64,000 nucleotides of DNA, from positions 41,439-105,438 of the forward strand of contig JADEXA010000019.1 of NCBI GenBank assembly GCA_015207365.1, given 5' to 3'. Shown piece after piece: positions 26,263-33,301 of this stretch (positions within the stretch are counted from its first letter, which is position 1; every line of letters starts with the position of its first letter). Source of the DNA: Vacuolonema iberomarrocanum LEGE 07170 (GTDB taxonomy: Bacteria; Cyanobacteriota; Cyanobacteriia; Elainellales; Elainellaceae). The notes below the pieces were generated by a model that saw only the letters and a list, made by a program, of their open reading frames with translations, searched no databases and had not been told where the DNA came from. The translations under genes were made by a program, and so were the position numbers.

Positions 26263-28836
26263 ATGGTTTTTACTTTGCAGTTGCTTCATGCCGCTGACCA
26301 GGAAGCTGGCATTCCGGCGATTGAGGATGCGCCCCGCTTCTCCGCTGTTCTCAATGCATTGCGAAATGAAGGCGAGACATTAGGTGTTGATGGGGAGTTG
26401 ACCCTGTCGTCAGGCGATGCATTCATTCCTGGCCCTTTCTTCAGAGCCAGCGATGAAACCCTAGGCGAGTTTGGGCGTGCGGATATTCTGATTCAAAACG
26501 AATTGGGCTTTGAGGCCATTGCCCTTGGAAACCACGAGTTTGACCTGGGGCCAGAGGCGATCGCCGATGTCATCGGAGAAGATGCTGAAGACACCTACCC
26601 CGGTGCAGCGTTCCCCTACCTCAGCACCAACCTAGACTTTACCGACGACGAGGCCCTGTCTGGATTTGTTGTAGAAGGTGGCCAAGCCCCTGAAGCTGGA
26701 ACGATCTCTAGCAGCATCGTCATTGAAGAAGGGGGCATTGAGTTTGGCATTATTGGTGCAACCACACCAACCCTCGCGAACATTGCTAGCCCTGGAGACG
26801 ATATTGATGTCCTTGGAACGGGTGGCATCGACGACCTGGCAGCCGTCATTCAGGAAGAAATTGATGAACTGACCAGCCAGGGCATCGATCACATCATCCT
26901 GCTAGCTCACATGCAGCAGATTTCTGTTGAGCTTGATCTGGCCGAGCGCTTGGACGGGGTCGACATCATCATGGCTGGTGGCTCCAACACAATCCTGTCG
27001 GATGAAACCGATACCCTTCGTGCGGGTGACACCAGCCAGGGAGATTATCCTACCATTGTCGACACCGACGAAACTGGTGCTGCGAAGGATCCCGTTGCCG
27101 TTGTTAATACCGATGGGAACTACAGATACGTCGGTAATCTCGTCGTTACCTTCGACGATGATGGTGTGATCCAGCCCGACAGTATCGACCCTAATTTCAG
27201 TGGTGCTTATGCAACGGATGAGGCAGGCGTTGAAGCATTGGATGCAGCCGATCTCGTTGACCCTGAAATTCAAGAAATTGTTGACGATATCGCCGAAGTG
27301 ATCGACGGAGCCGATGGTGAGATCTTCGGCAGCAGCTCCGTCTTTCTAAACGGAACCCGTGGCGATGTTCGGACGCAGGAAACCAACCTGGGCAATCTGA
27401 CGGCTGATGCCAACCTGTTTGTGGCTCAGCAAACCGATCCAACCGTCGCAGTATCTATCAAGAATGGCGGTGGGATTCGGGATGACATTGGTGTCATTAC
27501 CTTCCCTCCAGGTTCGACTGATCCTGACGATGTGATTACAGGCCCAACGGCACCTAATCCTCGGGTTGGCAAAGAAGAGGGAGATATTTCCCAGCTCGAT
27601 GTGAGCAACTCCCTGCGCTTCAACAATGGTCTGACGCTACTAACGGTTTCTGCCAGCGAGTTGAAGCAAATTATTGAGCATGGTGTTGCCGGAACGGAAC
27701 CCGGAGCAACGCCTGGCCAATTTTCTCAGGTTGGAGGGCTTTCCTTTAGCTTTGACGCCAGCCAAACGGCGATCGCGTTCGACGAAGCGGGCAATGTCGT
27801 CACCGATGGTGAGCGGGTGCAAAACCTGGCGATCGTCAACGACGCAGGGGCGATCGTCGATGTGATTGCTCGTAACGGTAATGTGGTTGGCAATCCCGAG
27901 CGCGAAATCCGCATCGTCACTCTTGGTTTCCTGGCAGCGGGCAATGATGGCTATCCCTTCCCGGCGTTTGCTGAGGATGTGGTTGACCTGGAGCAGGAGG
28001 AAGATGCCCCAAGAACGGGCGCTGCAACCTCTGCCCCAGATGGCACCGAACAAGATGCCTTGGCGGAATTTTTAGCCGCCGAATTTGGGACAACCCCCTT
28101 CTCTGAGGAAGACACCGAGGCAGCCCTCGATCGCCGAATCCAAAACCTGGATGAGCGCGATGACGGTGTGTTCAATCGGCGCTTCCGTCAGGTGGGTGGT
28201 AATGGACGCGATCGCCTGCGGGGTGGAACAAACCGTGATGTGCTGTCGGGTGGGAATGGTAACGATTTCCTCTTCGGGCTAGCAGGCAACGACATCCTCC
28301 GGGGTAACGATGGCAACGACCGTCTGAGAGGCTTGGGCGACAACGATCGCCTCTTTGGTGGCGATGGCAACGATCGTCTTCTTGGCGGTTCAGGAAATGA
28401 CATCCTGCGCGGCGGTGCTGGCAATGACGTATTGCTAGGATTAGCCGGTGATGATCGCCTGTTGGGTGGTGCGGATAGCGACCGCATGCTCGGTGGCGGC
28501 GGCGACGATATCCTGCAAGGCCAAGCTGGCCGAGACCGTTTGTTTGGTAAGGTTGGCGACGATCGCCTGAACGGGGGTGCAGGCAACGACTTCCTGTTTG
28601 GCGGAGCCGGTGCTGACAACTACTCCATCGGTACCGCCAATGGCTTCGAGCGGATTCGCAGCTTTAGCAGCGATGAAAACGACAAGCTGATTCTGTTGGG
28701 CAATATCTCCTTCGACGACCTGACCCTGGTACAACAGGGGAACAGCACGCTGATTCGCTTGGGCAACACTCGCCTGGCGCGTCTCCTGCGGACAGATGCC
28801 ACCAGCCTGAGCGCTGGCGATTTTGTCGAAGCCTAG
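26263..28836 (+). CDS. RTX-type 5'-nucleotidase/metallophosphoesterase
   Basis: The 857-residue protein (from the ATG at 26263) begins directly with the phosphoesterase core FTLQLLHAADQEAG. Metal-site motifs SSGDAFIPGPFF and ALGNHEFDLGPEA follow, then a 5'-nucleotidase C-terminal domain (NGGGIRDD, SNSLRFNNGLTLLTV). About 16 glycine-rich RTX nonapeptides (GGxGxDxLx) occupy roughly residues 645-790, followed by a C-terminal signal region. RTX repeats bind calcium outside the cell, and such proteins leave by type I secretion, which fits the lack of a signal peptide. It likely releases phosphate from nucleotides or other esters outside the cell. An in-frame GTG at 26194 is less likely. No type I transporter gene is nearby. 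Confidence 0.92.
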   Translation: MVFTLQLLHAADQEAGIPAIEDAPRFSAVLNALRNEGETLGVDGELTLSSGDAFIPGPFFRASDETLGEFGRADILIQNELGFEAIALGNHEFDLGPEAIADVIGEDAEDTYPGAAFPYLSTNLDFTDDEALSGFVVEGGQAPEAGTISSSIVIEEGGIEFGIIGATTPTLANIASPGDDIDVLGTGGIDDLAAVIQEEIDELTSQGIDHIILLAHMQQISVELDLAERLDGVDIIMAGGSNTILSDETDTLRAGDTSQGDYPTIVDTDETGAAKDPVAVVNTDGNYRYVGNLVVTFDDDGVIQPDSIDPNFSGAYATDEAGVEALDAADLVDPEIQEIVDDIAEVIDGADGEIFGSSSVFLNGTRGDVRTQETNLGNLTADANLFVAQQTDPTVAVSIKNGGGIRDDIGVITFPPGSTDPDDVITGPTAPNPRVGKEEGDISQLDVSNSLRFNNGLTLLTVSASELKQIIEHGVAGTEPGATPGQFSQVGGLSFSFDASQTAIAFDEAGNVVTDGERVQNLAIVNDAGAIVDVIARNGNVVGNPEREIRIVTLGFLAAGNDGYPFPAFAEDVVDLEQEEDAPRTGAATSAPDGTEQDALAEFLAAEFGTTPFSEEDTEAALDRRIQNLDERDDGVFNRRFRQVGGNGRDRLRGGTNRDVLSGGNGNDFLFGLAGNDILRGNDGNDRLRGLGDNDRLFGGDGNDRLLGGSGNDILRGGAGNDVLLGLAGDDRLLGGADSDRMLGGGGDDILQGQAGRDRLFGKVGDDRLNGGAGNDFLFGGAGADNYSIGTANGFERIRSFSSDENDKLILLGNISFDDLTLVQQGNSTLIRLGNTRLARLLRTDATSLSAGDFVEA

Positions 28837-28940
28837 CCATCGGCGAAGAAACTCGGTTTAGAGCTAGGACGTTCTCCGTTCATCGTTAATTAGCAGCAAA
28901 AACCGAGTTTCTCGCTACATACTGACTCATAAACATTGAA

Positions 28941-28973
28941 AGGCTAGCACTTCATGTGGGTGCTAGCCTTTTT
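28941..28973 (+). terminator. Rho-independent terminator of the RTX gene
   Basis: AGGCTAGCAC and GTGCTAGCCT form a ten-base stem with a T5 tail. It is the clearest intrinsic terminator in the window, about 105 nt after the stop codon. Confidence 0.9.
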
Positions 28974-28998
28974 CCGATGGCTATAGCCTTACGTATTG

Positions 28999-29101
28999 AT
29001 ATCAAATCCGGTTAAACAGCCGTAGAACCCAACTATCGTTTGCGCCCGCTGTATTGCAGCGGGCGCAAACGATAGTTGGGTTCTTCAACCGGATTTGATA
29101 T
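28999..29101. repeat. Palindromic element F2, copy 2 (reference copy)
   Basis: About 103 bp, uninterrupted. Outer inverted repeats are ATATCAAATCCGGTT/AACCGGATTTGATAT, with inner arms GAACCCAACTATCGTTTGCG around a GCCCGCTG...CAGCGGGC core. It has no coding capacity. Confidence 0.88.
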
Positions 29102-29123
29102 ATGAGACGAGATGAGGACAGAC

Positions 29124-29164
29124 TATTGTTTGAAAGTCCGGCGATGCGGAGCTTTCAAACAATA
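29124..29164. repeat. Single-copy palindrome
   Basis: The 13-base arms TATTGTTTGAAAG/CTTTCAAACAATA close a 15-base loop. It resembles F2 in architecture, but no second copy is in the window. Confidence 0.65.
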
Positions 29165-29247
29165 ATTAATTTTGAGCTAAGCGCGTAGCGCCATACCTAC
29201 AGCTCACCCGTGGAACCCAACCGACCGATCTGTTCGTCTTGGTATGC

Positions 29248-29341
29248 TATGGCGGTGTGCAACCGCATTAAGCACAGCAACGGTTGTGTGGGCGCGGCGC
29301 GCCCCACACAACCGTACTTAACTAACTTGCATAGCGCTATA
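29248..29341. repeat. MITE-like element F1, copy 4
   Basis: Ends TATGGCGGTGTGCAACC and TTGCATAGCGCTATA surround the GGTTGTGTGGGCGCG palindrome. It lies 32 bp before the ATG of a small membrane-protein gene, so it sits in that gene's leader or promoter. Confidence 0.87.
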
Positions 29342-29372
29342 AGTAAAGCAATCGATTACCTCAAGGACAACC

Positions 29373-29528
29373 ATGGCTCAGTTTCTTCGGACGTTTATTG
29401 CAGTCGAGCGATCGCTCCAGCTTGCTGCGGTGATTGGAATACTCCTCCTGCTCGGCTTTTTGGGCATGTCCTCGTTGCAGGGCGATCGCACACCTTCCAT
29501 GCCTGAAGTGCCCACCCAGTCTTCCTAA
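29373..29528 (+). CDS. Small single-span membrane protein, 51 residues
   Basis: The ATG at 29373 has AAGGA six bases upstream. The protein has a short polar head (MAQFLRTFIAVERS), one hydrophobic helix (about 15-33, LQLAAVIGILLLLGFLGM) and a polar tail. It stops 9 bp before the methyltransferase start, suggesting cotranscription. I recognise no family. Support comes from the ribosome-binding site, a clean membrane segment and tight spacing, not from homology. Confidence 0.55.
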   Translation: MAQFLRTFIAVERSLQLAAVIGILLLLGFLGMSSLQGDRTPSMPEVPTQSS

Positions 29529-29537
29529 TTCAGCGGC

Positions 29538-30275
29538 ATGAGTGTTTTCTTTGAAGTGCATCGAGACTTACCTAGAGAAGCTCCAGGCGGTGACGCATTT
29601 ACCCGCCAAGCATTTGAGACCTTGCCCTCCCTCGATCAACCCGCCATCCTCGACATTGGCTGCGGCCCCGGCGCACAAACCCTGGCATTGGCCAATCTCA
29701 GCGATGGCGACATTACGGCCATCGATACCCACGCTCCCTTTCTCGATTGCCTGCGTCAACGCGCGCGCGCAGCAGGGGTACGCAATCGCATCCATCCGAT
29801 GCTCATCAGCATGATGGATCTTCCCTTCCCCAACGAAACCTTCGACATCATCTGGTCAGAAGGGGCGATTTACATCATCGGCGTCGAAGCCGGGTTGCAA
29901 CAATGGCAGCGTTGTCTCAAACCGGGAGGGTATCTGGTCTTTAGCGAGTTGGTATGGCTGCATCCCAAGCCGCCAAAACCCGTGCGCGACTTCTGGCAAA
30001 GTGCCTACTCCGCTATGCAGACGGTCGAAGAAGTGGGCGATCGCTGTCACGCCCAAGGCTACCGTCTCCTCAACCAGTTTGTCTTGCCCACGGCCGCCTG
30101 GGAAAACTATTATCGCCCGATGGAAAACCGCATCCAGCAGTTGCGTCAGGTTTACGCGCAACAGCCAAACGCACTGCAAGAGCTGGACCAGGAACAGCAA
30201 GAAATTGAGATTTATCGTCAGTTTTCCGACTGGTACAGTTATGCTTTCTTTGTCTTGCAGCTCCCCATATCCTGA
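29538..30275 (+). CDS. Class I SAM-dependent methyltransferase
   Basis: The 245-residue protein has methyltransferase motif I in ILDIGCGPGAQTLALA (near residue 35), motif II Asp in ITAIDTHAPFL, and the post-I segments FDIIWSEGAIYIIG and CLKPGGYLVFSEL. It is a Methyltransf_11/25-type soluble enzyme; the substrate cannot be told from sequence. It directly follows the 51-residue membrane protein. Confidence 0.88.
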   Translation: MSVFFEVHRDLPREAPGGDAFTRQAFETLPSLDQPAILDIGCGPGAQTLALANLSDGDITAIDTHAPFLDCLRQRARAAGVRNRIHPMLISMMDLPFPNETFDIIWSEGAIYIIGVEAGLQQWQRCLKPGGYLVFSELVWLHPKPPKPVRDFWQSAYSAMQTVEEVGDRCHAQGYRLLNQFVLPTAAWENYYRPMENRIQQLRQVYAQQPNALQELDQEQQEIEIYRQFSDWYSYAFFVLQLPIS

Positions 30276-30415
30276 AAAGCACGTAGAAATAGCAGCAAAT
30301 GATTCGGTCATCTTGCCGGTTAGCTGCAAATTTCTGAGATCGTTCGGATATTATCGAGAGGATTCTCGATAATAACAGTGGCAAGACTTCAACCTAACGA
30401 ACTGGTGAGACAAGC

Positions 30416-31381
30416 GTGATTCCCTTTATCAAAGATAAGGTTCTTCCGTCCCGTCCTGTACAACTGATTGTTCGCACAGGCATGGAATGGCAACGTGACC
30501 AATGCCTAGAAATGGGGGCGGCCCTCTCTTACTATGCTCTTTTCTCGCTATTTCCAATTTTCCTGGTCATTCTCAGTATTGTTGGCTTCCTTCTGGGTCG
30601 CAGCGATGACCTCATTCCCGATATTTTGGTTTACGCTCAGTCAGCGCTCCCTCCCTCTGCCTATGAGGTGTTTGAGGATGTTTTACTCGACTTAAATAGC
30701 AGTAGTGTCGGAGCAGGGATTACGGGCTTTTTCCTTCTCTTCTTTTCGGCCAGTAATGTCTTTGGGGCTCTCGATCGCTCGGTCGATCGCATCTGGAAAG
30801 TCCATCACAAACGGCAGGAACCGAAAACGTTTCAGGCCAGTGTTTTGGGCATCATACAAGATCGATTTGTCGCCTTCAGTTTGGTGCTGAGTTCCGCTGC
30901 TATTATGACCCTCTCATTGCTCGCCGACCTTGTTTTCGATGTGATTCGGCGACTGCTGCAGGAATTCAATTCCCTCATTACGTTTATCGAATTAGATGAA
31001 GTAACCATTATCAGCAAAGTCCAGCTTGGCGTTACCTTCTTGGTAATGGGCTTGATTGTCATGGCACTTTTTAAGATACTCCCTTCTGAACGCATTGCCT
31101 GGGGAGACATCTGGCCTGGGGCATTTCTGACAGCCGCTCTCTTCATGGGATTGCAATATTTAGTCAGCAACAGCATCATCCATGTTGGCGCCCAGTACCG
31201 TTCCTATGGCTTCGTTGGTGGCGTCATGGTGATGATGCTGTGGATTTATTTCACCTGCCAAATCTTTTTCCTGGGCAGTGAGTTTTCCTACGTCTATTCC
31301 CACCTGTATGGCAGTCGAAGAAAACGCCCCAGCGATCGCCGTCAACCCACTGATCGACTCGAAGAATCCAACCCAATCTGA
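30416..31381 (+). CDS. YihY/BrkB-family membrane protein
   Basis: The 321-residue protein has about six hydrophobic segments and the family signatures MGAALSYYALFSLFPIFLVI near the N-terminus and YGFVGGVMVMMLWIYFTCQIFFLGSEF near the C-terminus. YihY/BrkB proteins were once called ribonuclease BN by mistake; their true role, possibly transport, is unknown. The GTG at 30416 is the best start. The TGA stop at 31379-31381 merges with the TGATACC end of F2 copy 3. Confidence 0.9.
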   Translation: MIPFIKDKVLPSRPVQLIVRTGMEWQRDQCLEMGAALSYYALFSLFPIFLVILSIVGFLLGRSDDLIPDILVYAQSALPPSAYEVFEDVLLDLNSSSVGAGITGFFLLFFSASNVFGALDRSVDRIWKVHHKRQEPKTFQASVLGIIQDRFVAFSLVLSSAAIMTLSLLADLVFDVIRRLLQEFNSLITFIELDEVTIISKVQLGVTFLVMGLIVMALFKILPSERIAWGDIWPGAFLTAALFMGLQYLVSNSIIHVGAQYRSYGFVGGVMVMMLWIYFTCQIFFLGSEFSYVYSHLYGSRRKRPSDRRQPTDRLEESNPI

Positions 31382-31486
31382 TACCAAATCCGGTTAAAAA
31401 ACAGCCGTAAAACCCAAATATTGTTTGTGCCCGCTGCGTTGCAGCGGGCACAAACAATATTTGGGTTCTTCAACCGGATTTGATAT
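31380..31486. repeat. Palindromic element F2, copy 3
   Basis: Outer repeats GATACCAAATCCGGTT/AACCGGATTTGATAT and inner arms AACCCAAATATTGTTTGTGC around GCCCGCTGCGTTGCAGCGGGC. Its first bases overlap the TGA stop of the preceding gene, and it abuts F1 copy 5 at 31486. Confidence 0.87.
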
Positions 31487-31580
31487 ATAGCGCTATGCGC
31501 GTTAGTTAAGCACGGTTGTGTGGGGCGCGGCGCGCCCCACACAACCGTGGCTGTGCTTAATGCGGTTGCACACCGCTATA
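31486..31580. repeat. MITE-like element F1, copy 5
   Basis: Begins TATAGCGCTATGCGCG and ends TGCACACCGCTATA, around GGTTGTGTGGGGCGCGG. It is inserted exactly at the TATA formed by the end of F2 copy 3. It sits between two converging genes. Confidence 0.88.
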
Positions 31581-31599
31581 ACCATGGAGACGTTGCCTG

Positions 31600-32391
31600 T
31601 TAGCCCAAGGGCGGTGTGGTCGGTGCCGTGGGTTGTAACAGTGGGTCTGCGTCTGGTTCAGTCAGCGAGCTTGGTTGCGTCAGGCAGGCATCCGGCGCAG
31701 GTGCTTGGGTGCGTACAACGACAGTTTCATTCCCCGCCGTTGACAGGAGTTGTTGGATGGCTATCTCAGCCCGCTCATTGGCTTCTTGCAAAATTCCTTC
31801 GGTACAAGCAGAGGTCACAATCTGCTGAAGGGTTTGCCGTTGCGCTTCGGTTTGCAGATCGGGGGCAACATCGGGGCCTAGCCCCAGAAAGCCGCGATCA
31901 TAGTCATAGACCTGAGAGCGCTCGACATCGATTTTGCGGTCAAGAATTTGTGGCGGTGGCAGTTGGACGGTGAGCGTTCCTGTTTCAGACACCTGAACCG
32001 CCGCTGGGGATATTTGGGATAAATCGATGCCCGCTCGCACCTCTCCCTGGGCGATATAGAGCAGCGTTGTCGAACCCAATGTGTAACCTGCCACCAAGCG
32101 ATCGCGACGGGTAGGCAGTACCGCTTGCATGGTGTAGACTGCCGTGGTTAGCTCACTTGCCCCTCGAATTTGCTGGAGGACGAGGGTTTCAATCTCCACC
32201 TGGGGTTCAGACAGACGGGGAGCGAGATCGCGCAAACCTTGCAAAAAGGCGGAGCTTCCCCGCCAGACCCCAGCTCCAACAATAAGTCCGGCGGTAACCA
32301 GACCCCCGGTCAGTAGAAGAGAGAGGGTTTGGACAATTTGCCCAACATTATTAGATTGAGAAGAATTAGATTGAGAAGAACGACTGCTCAT
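31600..32391 (-). CDS. DUF4230-type membrane-anchored protein
   Basis: About 263 residues from the ATG at 32391. A Ser/Gln-rich head precedes one membrane helix (about 22-43, TLSLLLTGGLVTAGLIVGAG). A soluble domain follows with ELTTAVYTMQAVLPTRRDR, LLYIAQGEVRAGIDLSQ and the late LPPPQILDRKIDVERSQVYDYD, matching the DUF4230 family. The tail is Pro/Thr-rich. The function of the family is unknown. The gene converges on yihY across two palindromic elements. Confidence 0.8.
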   Translation of the reverse strand: MSSRSSQSNSSQSNNVGQIVQTLSLLLTGGLVTAGLIVGAGVWRGSSAFLQGLRDLAPRLSEPQVEIETLVLQQIRGASELTTAVYTMQAVLPTRRDRLVAGYTLGSTTLLYIAQGEVRAGIDLSQISPAAVQVSETGTLTVQLPPPQILDRKIDVERSQVYDYDRGFLGLGPDVAPDLQTEAQRQTLQQIVTSACTEGILQEANERAEIAIQQLLSTAGNETVVVRTQAPAPDACLTQPSSLTEPDADPLLQPTAPTTPPLG

Positions 32392-32776
32392 AGATACCCT
32401 GGAACGCAAATCTGAAACAACAACAGATCAAAAATGAGATCGGAAATAGGCAATGGCGACTGGGTATACCAACGATGATGAGAGCTGACAGTGATTTTTC
32501 AACCGTGAAAGCCCGGTTCTTTCTCTAGAACATCCCTGTTGAGTCGGAATTGCTGCGAAGATTCACTGAATCAGATAGCCGCACTGGTTTGATACGAAAG
32601 TCATGGCCAGACATTCATAACGATAGGCTATCGCCAGATCAAGCCGATTTAATCCAATACCTCCCGCTCTATGGTGAACTGTGACACAATCCTTCCCTGG
32701 GAGCGAGCGTTTTTCCAAGGATAACGTTCATTCAATCGGTAGAATAGCAATTGAATGTGAATGCTGCGTACCCATC
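32392..32776. promoter_or_regulatory. Divergent intergenic region before ndhM
   Basis: The 385-bp gap between the leftward DUF4230 gene and rightward ndhM should hold both promoters. A frame open from 32681 extends ndhM upstream, but it lacks the conserved protein start and is not accepted. Confidence 0.4.
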
Positions 32777-33130
32777 ATGCCTTCTCCCATGTACAAATCC
32801 ACCACCCGCCATATTCGTATCTTCTCTGCCGAGATTCAGTCCGGCGAGTTAGAACCCTGCTCCGATAAGCTGACTCTGGATGTGGATCCAGACAATGAGC
32901 TTGTCTGGAATAACGACGCACTGCAAGCGGTCTACAAGAAATTTGAAGACCTGACCGCTCAGTATAACGGGGAAGAGCTGAGTGACTACAACATTCGCCG
33001 GATTGGGTCTGACTTAGAGCACTTTGTGCGATCGCTTCTAGAGTCGGGGCAAGTTTCTTACAACCTGCAAAGCCGAGCGCGTAACTACAGCTTGGGTCTG
33101 CCGAGAGTTGCCGAAGATGTCACCGTTTAG
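32777..33130 (+). CDS. ndhM: NAD(P)H-quinone oxidoreductase subunit M
   Basis: NdhM is a cyanobacterial/plastid-specific subunit of the photosynthetic NDH-1 complex in thylakoids, which is used for cyclic electron flow and respiration. The core from YKSTTRHIRIFSAEI through SDYNIRRIGSDLEHFVR to NLQSRARNYSLGLPRV is diagnostic. The ATG at 32777 gives 117 residues; ATG 32789 gives 113. Family length is about 110-120. A longer frame starting at 32681 is not conserved. Confidence 0.95.
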   Translation: MPSPMYKSTTRHIRIFSAEIQSGELEPCSDKLTLDVDPDNELVWNNDALQAVYKKFEDLTAQYNGEELSDYNIRRIGSDLEHFVRSLLESGQVSYNLQSRARNYSLGLPRVAEDVTV

Positions 33131-33301
33131 ACAAATTACCTATAACCATAGCTTCAACCCTTGCCATGCCGGGCGATGGGTAGGGTTCGTTGGAGAATGC
33201 AGCACAATGGGCGATCGCGATCCTTAGCGACTGGGTTATCCTGGGTAAATTGTTTCTTCTCTTGATTCTGATTTCTAGCCGTCCGTTGCTTACCCAGGTT
33301 G

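Larger units (their letters stand above)
28837..29372. other. Intergenic repeat cluster
   Basis: This 536-bp gap is almost entirely hairpins: an AGAAACTCGGTTT inverted pair (about 28848-28911), the terminator at 28941-28973, F2 copy 2, an unrelated 13-bp-stem palindrome at 29124-29164, and F1 copy 4. No coding frame is supported except the small gene that starts at 29373. Confidence 0.7.

Noticed and set aside
28188..28619. Long antisense frame opposite the RTX repeats
   Set aside because: It is a mirror of repeated GGxGxDxL codons, has no domain, and the sense frame is clearly the gene.
29210..29506. 98-codon frame across F1 copy 4
   Set aside because: Mostly translation of the palindrome; the small membrane protein in another frame has the ribosome-binding site.
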